NCBI GenBank assembly: GCA_031278965.1
Contig: JAITJJ010000205.1
Location: 1 to 6,044, forward strand
Source of the DNA: Deferribacteraceae bacterium
GTDB lineage: Bacteria > Chrysiogenota > Deferribacteres > Deferribacterales > JAISNW01
Direction: 5' to 3'
Length of the DNA: 6,044 nucleotides
The stretch's first letter is position 1. The number at the start of each line of letters is the position of its first letter. Position numbers and translations under genes: made by a program. Under the pieces are notes generated by a model. That model was not told the DNA's origin. It was given only the letters and a program-made list of their open reading frames with translations, and did not search any database. Of this stretch, positions 1-5,821 are shown one piece after another.

Positions 1-1
1 C

Positions 2-550
2 GTAAAAAAATTAACCTATGAAGCAAAGGTTGATCGTTCCCTATTCAGAATTTATAAAGACACCCGTTTTTCCCGAAGTAAAGCCCCTTATAAAACGCAT
101 CTTGGGATTCTGTTCTGGCTGAATTTCTTCCACGCAAAACATGAAAACCCCGGTTTTTATGTTCAATTGGAGAGAGAGAACCTCTATCTTGCAACTGGAT
201 GTTGGTATCTTGTCCCGCCGGTGCTGGCTGAATACCGGGCGGCTCTTGCTGATAAAAAGTTAGGAAAAGAGTTTGCGGGAATCTTAAAAAGGTTTGATGC
301 CGAAAAGGTGGATATAGTCGGGGAAAACCCTTCCAAGCAAGTACCCAGAGGTTTTCCCAAAGATCACCCTTTTGCAGAGTATGCCAAATATCGCGGGATT
401 TACGCCGGTTATTCGGAGCTGGGGCTTCCTGACCTGGTTTTCAGCAAGGAATTCGTGGATTACTCCCTTGCTTTCTTTACTAAAACCATCCCGTTGCTTA
501 ACTTTTTGGGTAATATTGCCCAAAAAGCCGCCAATAAAACAGATAATTGA
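2..550 (+). CDS. DUF2461 (TIGR02453-like) protein, 5' end missing
   Basis: The reading frame is open from the first full codon of the window to a TGA at 548-550, giving 182 visible residues. The first visible part contains FRIYKDTRFSRSKAPYKTHLG, written here only as landmarks: the FRIY-DTRFS core at about residues 15-24 and the APYKTH core at about 28-33. It is followed by PGFYVQLE near residues 50-57. These are the conserved landmarks of the DUF2461 family, whose members are usually about 210-230 residues, so roughly 40-45 N-terminal residues lie upstream of the window. A TTG at 167 sits inside the conserved domain and is not a believable start. The family has no established biochemical function; a cytosolic location is inferred from the absence of membrane segments. 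The gene ends 23 bases before the preferred ligase start, so it is probably in the same operon. The family call is confident; no function should be inferred. Confidence 0.88.
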   Translation, partial: VKKLTYEAKVDRSLFRIYKDTRFSRSKAPYKTHLGILFWLNFFHAKHENPGFYVQLERENLYLATGCWYLVPPVLAEYRAALADKKLGKEFAGILKRFDAEKVDIVGENPSKQVPRGFPKDHPFAEYAKYRGIYAGYSELGLPDLVFSKEFVDYSLAFFTKTIPLLNFLGNIAQKAANKTDN

Positions 551-558
551 ATAAATAT

Positions 559-563
559 AGGAG
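559..563 (+). promoter_or_regulatory. Ribosome binding site that decides the ligase start
   Basis: AGGAG lies 10 bases before the ATG at 574 and only 1 base before the in-frame ATG at 565. It lies downstream of the TTG at 547, so it cannot serve that codon. The spacing favours 574, although 10 bases is at the long end. The TTG at 547 would overlap the preceding stop as TTGA, but it has no Shine-Dalgarno sequence of its own. Confidence 0.7.
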
Positions 564-573
564 TATGCCCAGT

Positions 574-2130
574 ATGTCATCACCAGATTTGGAGTATAAC
601 AACCTTTCGGAGCTTATCAGTAAAAACGCCCTAAAATACCCCGATAAGCCCGTGATTTTCTTTAAAGATTCCATCTTTACCTATTCAAAAGTGGAAGAGA
701 TTGTTCGCCATACTGCCGGAGTTCTCTATAAAAACGGAGTGCGCTTTGGCGATAGGGTGGCGATCTTGCTGGAAAACAGCCCTGATTTTATCTTTGCATA
801 TATAAGCATAGCTAAAATAGGCGCTGTGGCTGTCCCCACAAATGTTTTCCTAAAAGAGCTTGAGATCGCGGCAAACTTGAACGACTGCTCCGCCTCGTAT
901 ATAATAACGTCAAACACTTTTGCGGAGAGAATAAACCAACTTCCCAAACTTATGCTGGACTTAAAAAAGGTATTCACTTTCACTAAGGCAACATTTGATT
1001 CCGTGGTTATCACCACCGCTGAAGCGGAGTTAAAACCAATTAAAGTTAATAAAGACGACCTCGCTATGGTGCTTTATACCTCCGGCACCACAGGAAAATC
1101 CAAAGGGGCGATGCTTACCCATAACAACTTCATTTCAAATGCGGCGTCATTTTCAAAAGCCGCCGTATTAAGACATGACGACCGTATGCTCCTGCTTCTC
1201 CCAATGTTTCACGCCACAAGTCTTACCGGTTGCATTAACTGCCTATTCATTCATGGGGGAAGTATTATCATCATGGAATCCATACTGGAGGTAAACCGGG
1301 CGGAATATCCCAAAGTGCTTGAAAGATTAAAACCTACTCTTTTAGTAGGGGTTCCAGCCTTATACTCCACTCTGGCAAAGGTTAAGCATGCGGGAGAGAT
1401 TAGAGAGAGCTTTCCGTTTAGGTTGTGTATGTGCGGCGGAGCGCCCCTTCCGGAGGAGATAATAAACCGTTTTAAGACTGTCTATAACACAGTGATTTTG
1501 GAAGGTTACGGGCTTTCAGAGGCATCCCCCGTCATAGCCTTTAATCCCATCGCCAAACAGAAGATTGGGAGTATCGGTCTGCCGATTGACGGGGTAAAGG
1601 TACGGATCGTGGACGATTACGGGAACGATCTGCCGGCAAATACTCCGGGAGAGCTAATAGCAAAGGGTCCTAATATCACCAAGGGTTATTGGGGGCAGGA
1701 GGATGAGACAGAGAAAGTCTTAAAGGATGGGTGGCTTTATACCGGCGATATTGCCACTAAAGACAAAGAAGGGTATCTCTACATAATTGACCGCAAGAAG
1801 GACCTTATCCTTGTAAAAGGGATGAATCTCTATCCTAGAGAGGTGGAAGAGCTTTTATACAAATACAACGGGGTAATTTCCGCCGCCGTGGTGGGGGTTC
1901 CGGACGGGGAAGGGAGCGAGATTCCCGTAGCCTATCTAAAACTTGATCCGGCGGAAAACATTACAATAGACGGAATAAAGGCGTATCTGCGGCATAATCT
2001 GGCAAGTTATAAGGTTCCGCGCTATATAACTGTAACCGACGACATACCCCTTAACGCGGGGGGAAAAGTAGTAAAACGCGCCTTAAAAGAGCGTGCCACA
2101 GAGGAGCATAAAACGAGGCTGTTAAAATGA
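574..2130 (+). CDS. AMP-forming long-chain acyl-CoA ligase (FadD-like)
   Basis: This is a 518-residue ANL-superfamily enzyme that activates a carboxylic acid, most likely a fatty acid, to acyl-AMP and then acyl-CoA in the cytosol. The sequence shows the phosphate-binding loop YTSGTTGKSKG at residues 168-178. YGLSEASP follows at 312-319 and YTGD at 389-392, whose Asp binds the ribose. IDRKKD at 406-411 is the hinge before the C-terminal domain. Then come KGMNLYPREVEE and a final GGK with the expected adenylation Lys at 498. LPMFHATS near 210 matches the usual fatty acyl ligase LPLFH segment. Length is typical of bacterial FACL-type enzymes and shorter than E. coli FadD. The start at 574 is chosen on the AGGAG at 559-563; 565 and TTG 547 are in-frame alternatives. 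The stop overlaps the next gene by ATGA. Chain-length preference cannot be read from the sequence, and other carboxylate substrates remain possible. Confidence 0.92.
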   Translation: MSSPDLEYNNLSELISKNALKYPDKPVIFFKDSIFTYSKVEEIVRHTAGVLYKNGVRFGDRVAILLENSPDFIFAYISIAKIGAVAVPTNVFLKELEIAANLNDCSASYIITSNTFAERINQLPKLMLDLKKVFTFTKATFDSVVITTAEAELKPIKVNKDDLAMVLYTSGTTGKSKGAMLTHNNFISNAASFSKAAVLRHDDRMLLLLPMFHATSLTGCINCLFIHGGSIIIMESILEVNRAEYPKVLERLKPTLLVGVPALYSTLAKVKHAGEIRESFPFRLCMCGGAPLPEEIINRFKTVYNTVILEGYGLSEASPVIAFNPIAKQKIGSIGLPIDGVKVRIVDDYGNDLPANTPGELIAKGPNITKGYWGQEDETEKVLKDGWLYTGDIATKDKEGYLYIIDRKKDLILVKGMNLYPREVEELLYKYNGVISAAVVGVPDGEGSEIPVAYLKLDPAENITIDGIKAYLRHNLASYKVPRYITVTDDIPLNAGGKVVKRALKERATEEHKTRLLK

Positions 2131-3002
2131 GAATATTATTGTTTGCTCTGTTGGGGATAATTTTCTTCACATCTTTCTTGAGCTCTGAAGTTTATGCTGA
2201 AACGGAAATTTTTACCTTTAAAGTCGGAGACGCCCAATTTATATCTTTTGTCACTTCCCGCCGCAATATAAGCGACGATACTTTCACCACCCCGGAACTT
2301 CTTCAAAAATACAAAAAAATCCCGAATTATGCGGCAAGCGCCATAGTTTATTTTCTCCTTAAAGATAAGGAGGAATATACCCTCTTTGATACAGGGCTCC
2401 CAAAAAGTTCAGGCAGCGATATAGTTGCGAATCTCGCCAAAGTTGGCATAAAGCCTTCAGAAATAAAGCGAATCTGCATCACCCATATGCACGGAGATCA
2501 TATCGGCGGGCTTATGGATAACGGAGCTGCGGTTTTTCCCAACGCACAGCTTTATATTCCGAAGAGTGAGGTGCAGTATTGGAGAGAGAGAGATAAGCAA
2601 TCCGGGAGGGTTTTATCGCTCTATGAGAAAAACCTCCGCGATTTTATCGGAGGTTCCAAGATAACCCCGCTTATATCCGCCGTTGAAATAATCGGACATA
2701 CCCCCGGACACACCGCCTATATGCTAGGAAACTGCGATAATCCCCAAAACTGCGCAAACTCCATGCTTATCTGGGGGGATGTTATCCATGCGAATATTCA
2801 ATTTACAGAACCCAAGATCACTCTCCGCTATGATGTTGATCCAGATACCGCCTATATTTCAAGGAAGAAGATGTTATTGCAAGCAGTTACGCTCAAACAG
2901 CGGGTTGCGGGGATGCACCTTGCAGGTTCCGGTGTAGGGAAGGTGGAAAAGGCGGAGGGCGCCACGGAAAGTTACCGTTTTATCCCACTAAGCGGAGATT
3001 AA
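2127..3002 (+). CDS. Exported metallo-beta-lactamase-fold hydrolase, MPH / AHL-lactonase-like
   Basis: This 291-residue protein begins with a classic signal peptide: MR, a hydrophobic core at about residues 3-18, and a likely cleavage site after VYA at 22-24. It is probably periplasmic or secreted. The MBL metal site looks complete: HMHGDH at 120-125, GHTPGH at 190-195 (His191 by analogy with methyl parathion hydrolase), the bridging Asp218 in GD, and His264 in GMH. The order and flanking segments (VFPNAQLY, IQF then a Pro, SRKKML, YRFIPL at the end) resemble methyl parathion hydrolase and the related N-acyl homoserine lactonase-type hydrolases. The natural substrate is probably a lactone or other ester, but it cannot be fixed from sequence. 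Two cysteines at 203 and 209 lie in an insertion between the third His and the bridging Asp. The ATG overlaps the ligase stop (ATGA), with GAGG at 2115-2118 as ribosome binding site, so translational coupling is likely. Confidence 0.87.
   Translation: MRILLFALLGIIFFTSFLSSEVYAETEIFTFKVGDAQFISFVTSRRNISDDTFTTPELLQKYKKIPNYAASAIVYFLLKDKEEYTLFDTGLPKSSGSDIVANLAKVGIKPSEIKRICITHMHGDHIGGLMDNGAAVFPNAQLYIPKSEVQYWRERDKQSGRVLSLYEKNLRDFIGGSKITPLISAVEIIGHTPGHTAYMLGNCDNPQNCANSMLIWGDVIHANIQFTEPKITLRYDVDPDTAYISRKKMLLQAVTLKQRVAGMHLAGSGVGKVEKAEGATESYRFIPLSGD
2631..2655. repeat. 8-base inverted repeat inside the hydrolase gene
   Basis: AACCTCCG at 2631-2638 and CGGAGGTT at 2648-2655 are perfect complements around a 9-base AT-rich loop. 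The repeat lies fully within coding sequence and has no T-run after it, so it is not a terminator. One such structure in 6 kb is near chance expectation. Confidence 0.3.
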
Positions 3003-3011
3003 TGCTAATTG

Positions 3012-4397
3012 ATGAACTATTTCAGCACCAGAGGCGGAGTAAAGGGAGTTTCCTTTAAGAATGCGGTTATGTCGGGGCTTGCGGCGGACGGAGGATTATT
3101 CCTCCCCGAAAGTTACCCTCAGATAGATATTGCAAGGCTGCGAGGGAAAAGCTACCCCGAGATTGCTTTTGAGGTAATGCACCCCTTTGCGGACGGGGTT
3201 GATAATTTTGAGGAGCTTATCCATGCAACCTACGCTCCGTTTGACGCATCCGATGTTGTACCGCTTAAATATGCAGGCGGTTTTAATATAGCGGAGCTTT
3301 TTCATGGTCCCACTTACGCCTTTAAGGATATAGCCTTGCAATTTCTGGGAAATCTTTTTGATCGGCTTTTGAGCGAGCGAGGGGAGGCATTGAACATAGC
3401 AGCCGCCACCAGCGGGGATACCGGAAGTGCCGCCATATACGGGGTAGCGGGGAAAAAAAATATAAAGATTGCGGTGCTCTACCCGCATAACCGCATAAGC
3501 GCGGTTCAAGAAAAGCAGATGACGGCAGCTCGCAGTGAAAACTGCCTCCCTCTGGCGGTGGACGGAGCTTCTTTTGATGACTGCCAAAAAATTGTAAAGC
3601 AGCTCTTTAAAGATACGGAGTTAAAAAAACGCTATCCTCTGGGGGCGGTGAACTCCATAAACTGGGCGCGCATCCTCTCGCAGATCGTTTATTACTTCTC
3701 CTCGTATTTAAAACTCAACACCTCTGAAAAAGTTTATTTTGCCGTGCCCACCGGAAATTTTGGAAATATCTTTGCCGGATACTGCGCCATGCGGATGGGG
3801 TTGCCTGTAGAAAAACTTGTTATAGTATGCAACGCCAACGATATTCTGCACCGCTTCATATCCAGCGGAGATTACAGCATAAAAGGTGTCGCCGCCACCC
3901 ATAGCCCGTCTATGGATATTGAGGTTGCCTCCAACCTAGAGAGGTATCTCTTCTATCTCTACGGGGAAGATCATAATAAACTTTCAGAAGCTATGCTGGA
4001 GTTGGCGAACACCCGAAAGATAAATTTTACGGACAAGGAAGTCGCCGCCGCAAATGAGGTGTTTTTATCCTGCTCCGCAAACGATTCTGAAATTGAGGAA
4101 ACAATCGCCAGTGTTTACGATAAAAGCGGATATATCCTTGATCCACACTCCGCATGCGGAGTTTATGCGGCATCAAAATTAAACCTCCCCAGAGGGAGGA
4201 GCATCACCCTTGCCACAGCACACCCCGCCAAATTCTGCGAGGTTGTTGAAAAATCAGCGAAAACAAAACTCACTCCCCCCAATGGGCTGCGAAATCTCCC
4301 TGAACCAAGAAGAGAGATAGTAAAAAACAGTTATGAGTATATAAAAAGCGTTTTGAACGATTTTTTCGGAAAAAGCTGGGGGAAGGGAGTTATTTAA
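3012..4397 (+). CDS. thrC: Threonine synthase
   Basis: This 461-residue pyridoxal-phosphate enzyme converts O-phospho-L-homoserine to L-threonine and phosphate, the last step of threonine synthesis, in the cytosol. It opens with the family N-terminus YFSTRGG and later has AADGGLFLPE. The PLP Schiff-base Lys is Lys105 in the segment HGPTYAFKDIALQFL. SGDTGSAA starts at Ser134, NSINWARI is present, and the phosphate-binding loop PTGNFGN is at 246-252. SPSMDI, DPHSACG and TAHPAKF follow in the usual order. Length and motif spelling fit the longer bacterial/fungal ThrC class rather than the short archaeal-type class. ATG 3012 is preferred over the adjacent TTG 3009 because the protein then begins MNYFSTRGG. 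The only Shine-Dalgarno candidate, GGAG at 2994-2997, is 14 bases away, so initiation may rely on coupling to the hydrolase that ends 9 bases upstream. No Thr/Ile-rich attenuator is visible, and there is no room for one. Confidence 0.97.
   Translation: MNYFSTRGGVKGVSFKNAVMSGLAADGGLFLPESYPQIDIARLRGKSYPEIAFEVMHPFADGVDNFEELIHATYAPFDASDVVPLKYAGGFNIAELFHGPTYAFKDIALQFLGNLFDRLLSERGEALNIAAATSGDTGSAAIYGVAGKKNIKIAVLYPHNRISAVQEKQMTAARSENCLPLAVDGASFDDCQKIVKQLFKDTELKKRYPLGAVNSINWARILSQIVYYFSSYLKLNTSEKVYFAVPTGNFGNIFAGYCAMRMGLPVEKLVIVCNANDILHRFISSGDYSIKGVAATHSPSMDIEVASNLERYLFYLYGEDHNKLSEAMLELANTRKINFTDKEVAAANEVFLSCSANDSEIEETIASVYDKSGYILDPHSACGVYAASKLNLPRGRSITLATAHPAKFCEVVEKSAKTKLTPPNGLRNLPEPRREIVKNSYEYIKSVLNDFFGKSWGKGVI
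4147..4162. repeat. 16-base perfect palindrome inside thrC
   Basis: ACTCCGCATGCGGAGT is its own reverse complement. It encodes the conserved HSACG segment of threonine synthase, so protein conservation alone could account for much of it. A perfect 16-base palindrome is uncommon by chance in 6 kb. No role is assigned. Confidence 0.4.
4184..4199. repeat. GC-rich hairpin inside thrC
   Basis: CCTCCC at 4184-4189 and GGGAGG at 4194-4199 pair perfectly around the loop CAGA. It lies 21 bases after the 16-base palindrome and well before the thrC stop. No T-tract follows, so it is not an intrinsic terminator. Confidence 0.35.
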
Positions 4398-4480
4398 AAT
4401 TGTTGCTACGGTGAATTATCTTGTCCGCTATCCTGCCCACCCAATAAGCTAAGGAAAACTTGGAAATTTTACTCTCTCTT

Positions 4481-4509
4481 TTGAAATATAGTGTTGAAAA
4501 CATTCTAAT
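4481..4509 (+). promoter_or_regulatory. Sigma70-type promoter for the STAS-glycosyltransferase unit
   Basis: TTGAAA at 4481-4486 (one mismatch to TTGACA) and TCTAAT at 4504-4509 (one mismatch to TATAAT) are separated by exactly 17 bases in an AT-rich gap. Transcription would start near 4516, leaving a 5' leader of about 34 bases before the ATG at 4550. A second TTGAAA at 4494-4499 has no properly spaced -10 partner. No operator-like repeat overlaps the promoter. Confidence 0.6.
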
Positions 4510-4540
4510 TATAAGATAAAAATTATTAATACTTTTGGTT

Positions 4541-4546
4541 AGGTGA
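4541..4546 (+). promoter_or_regulatory. Ribosome binding site of the STAS gene
   Basis: AGGTGA matches the 3' half of the full anti-Shine-Dalgarno complement (GGAGGTGA). Aligned that way, its spacing to the ATG at 4550 is normal, which supports that start. Confidence 0.6.
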
Positions 4547-4549
4547 GCT

Positions 4550-4843
4550 ATGGAGATCAAAGTTATTAATCCGAATGAGATAACAATCTCAGGGAATATT
4601 AAAACCGTTTCCGATTATCTGGAGATAAAGGGTACTATTTCCTCGCTTCTTAAAGACGGCGGCAAAGAGTTGGCGGTTAGCCTTCCAGATTCGGTTTCCA
4701 TAACCTCTTCCGTTATCGGATATTTCCTTAAACTTGTTTATCAAGACGGGGTTAAACTGCGGGTTTTAGTGGGAGATCAGAGGCTTGCCAAACTGTTGGA
4801 AGATTTGCGTTTAGCCGAAGCGTTCTGTGTAGGAAAGGTATAA
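4550..4843 (+). CDS. Small STAS-domain protein (anti-sigma antagonist-like)
   Basis: This 97-residue protein is a single STAS domain covering nearly its whole length, as in SpoIIAA-type antagonists. It would act in the cytosol, usually by binding a switch kinase or anti-sigma factor. An early beta strand containing ITISGNI is at 11-17. The core DSVSITSSVIGYFLKL at 47-62 corresponds to the SpoIIAA phosphosite loop and following helix. LRVLVGD and a C-terminal helix with LAKLLEDLRL complete the fold. Aligned by eye, Ser53 takes the position of the phosphorylated Ser. The Asp that normally precedes it is Thr52, and the Gly after the double Ser is Val55. No kinase or phosphatase partner is in the window. 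It has its own promoter and ribosome binding site and ends 9 bases before the glycosyltransferase gene, so it leads that unit. The fold is a fairly confident call; the partner and output are unknown. Confidence 0.8.
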   Translation: MEIKVINPNEITISGNIKTVSDYLEIKGTISSLLKDGGKELAVSLPDSVSITSSVIGYFLKLVYQDGVKLRVLVGDQRLAKLLEDLRLAEAFCVGKV

Positions 4844-4852
4844 AACAGCCAT

Positions 4853-5806
4853 ATGCCGCTTATTTCCGTTATTATCCCGTGCTATAACGAAGGTTCAAAT
4901 ATTGAGCATTGCTGTAAGGAGATAAGAGAAGCGGTTCTGCCGCTGAAAGCCGAGTATGATATTGATCTTGAAATATTATTGGTTGATGACGGTTCAACGG
5001 ATAGCACGGCGGAAAAGGCGCGGGAACTTTCAGAGCGTGACGGACGGGTGAAGTTTCTGATATTCTCCCGTAATTTCGGGAAGGAAGCGGCTATATTCGC
5101 GGGGCTCTCCCATGCCAGAGGCGATTATATCTGCATTATGGATGCGGATTTGCAGGATCCGCCATCTATGATAAGCGCTATGTTTAAAAAACTTAAAGGA
5201 GAAAATCTTGATTGCGTCGCCGCAAGAAGGCTTTCAAGAAAAGGGGAACCTCTGATAAGAAGTTTATTTGCCCGAACTTTCTATTGGCTGATAAGCCGCA
5301 TATCCGACACTAAAATGCAGGACGGAGCAAGGGATTTTCGCATCTTTACCCGCAAGGTGGCGGATGCAATCCTTAGCGTTACCGAATACAACCGCTTTTC
5401 CAAAGGATTGTTTATATGGGTCGGTTTTCGTACCGAATGGGTGGAATATCCGTATGCGGAGCGCTTTTCCGGCATCACAAAGTGGTCTTTTTTAAAACTC
5501 CTAAAATACTCTTTTGAAGGGATAATAGCCTATTCCACTCTCCCTCTTGCCATATCTTCTTTTGCGGGGATGCTGTTCTGTTTTATCTCCATAGTTATGG
5601 CAATATATTATGCTCTGAAAGCTCTGATATACGGGGATCCGGTAACAGGCTTCCCCACTCTCATCTGCATTATTTTATTGGTCGGCGGTTTGCAGCTTTT
5701 TTGCATGGGTATTCTGGGGCAGTATCTGGCAAAAACTTACTTGGAGGTTAAAAACCGCCCTAAGTTTATAATAGCATACACGAATATAAAAGATAAAATA
5801 CCTTAA
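4853..5806 (+). CDS. Family 2 glycosyltransferase, GtrB / DPM1-like, membrane-anchored
   Basis: This 317-residue enzyme should transfer a sugar from a nucleotide-sugar to a polyprenyl phosphate on the cytosolic face of the inner membrane. It has the GT-A start SVIIPCYNE at 5-13 and DDGSTD at 45-50. The metal-binding segment is DADLQDPP at 97-104, where the family DxD is D97/D99. DGARDFRIF follows near 157-165. RFSGITKWSF at 204-213 is the usual GtrB/DPM-like RxxGxSK-type segment just before the membrane. Two hydrophobic segments follow, about 229-256 and 265-290, matching GtrB-type rather than soluble DPM1. The length is typical for this family (about 310-330). The ATG at 4853 is 9 bases after the STAS stop. 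The nearest purine-rich ribosome binding site, AGGAAAGG at 4831-4838, is 14 bases away, so coupling to STAS translation is plausible. The donor sugar and final glycan cannot be told from sequence; ArnC-like aminosugar transfer is a less likely alternative. Confidence 0.9.
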   Translation: MPLISVIIPCYNEGSNIEHCCKEIREAVLPLKAEYDIDLEILLVDDGSTDSTAEKARELSERDGRVKFLIFSRNFGKEAAIFAGLSHARGDYICIMDADLQDPPSMISAMFKKLKGENLDCVAARRLSRKGEPLIRSLFARTFYWLISRISDTKMQDGARDFRIFTRKVADAILSVTEYNRFSKGLFIWVGFRTEWVEYPYAERFSGITKWSFLKLLKYSFEGIIAYSTLPLAISSFAGMLFCFISIVMAIYYALKALIYGDPVTGFPTLICIILLVGGLQLFCMGILGQYLAKTYLEVKNRPKFIIAYTNIKDKIP

Positions 5807-5821
5807 TTAATCAGGTTAATA

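Larger units (their letters stand above)
4398..4549. other. 152-base AT-rich intergenic boundary between two gene blocks
   Basis: This is the only gap of note in the window. I see no GC-rich hairpin followed by a T-run, so no intrinsic terminator for the thrC unit is supported. The only inverted repeat is a weak AT-only one near 4454-4469. The gap contains the promoter at 4481-4509 and the ribosome binding site at 4541-4546. Read-through from thrC into the STAS gene therefore remains possible alongside initiation from the new promoter. Confidence 0.6.

Noticed and set aside
547..573. TTG 547 or ATG 565 as the ligase start
   Set aside because: AGGAG at 559-563 lies inside the TTG-started extension and only 1 base from ATG 565. 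ATG 574 has a usable 10-base spacing, and the extra residues look unlike the family N-terminus.
284..583. 99-codon minus-strand frame across the DUF2461 end and ligase start
   Set aside because: It is opposite two supported genes, and its residues partly mirror the DUF2461 codons; no ribosome binding site or family resemblance was seen.
1333..1349. CCTACT/AGTAGG 6-base hairpin in the ligase gene
   Set aside because: A short stem in coding sequence with no T-tract after it; expected by chance at this length.
2355..2373. CTCCTT/AAGGAG hairpin carrying a full internal Shine-Dalgarno (TAAGGAGG at 2366-2373)
   Set aside because: No start codon with suitable spacing and a worthwhile frame follows. 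It encodes ordinary Lys-Asp-Lys-Glu-Glu codons.
2582..2593. (GA)6 tract in the hydrolase gene as a phase-variation repeat
   Set aside because: Six dinucleotide units inside an intact frame is short for a contingency locus, and similar GA runs occur near 170-179 and elsewhere as part of Arg/Glu codons.
3090..3105. GGAGGA/TCCTCC hairpin early in thrC
   Set aside because: It encodes the conserved DGGLFLP segment, and the stem is short enough to arise from those codons alone.
3096..3587. 163-codon minus-strand frame inside thrC
   Set aside because: It lies wholly opposite a well-recognised threonine synthase, has an unstructured cysteine- and arginine-rich composition and matches no family I know, so it is a shadow of thrC codon use.
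4398..4480. Intrinsic terminator after thrC
   Set aside because: No GC-rich stem with a following T-run was found. The only inverted repeat, near 4454-4469, is AT-only with a mismatch.
5281..5478. 65-codon minus-strand frame inside the glycosyltransferase
   Set aside because: Opposite conserved GT2 sequence, with a composition typical of an antisense shadow.
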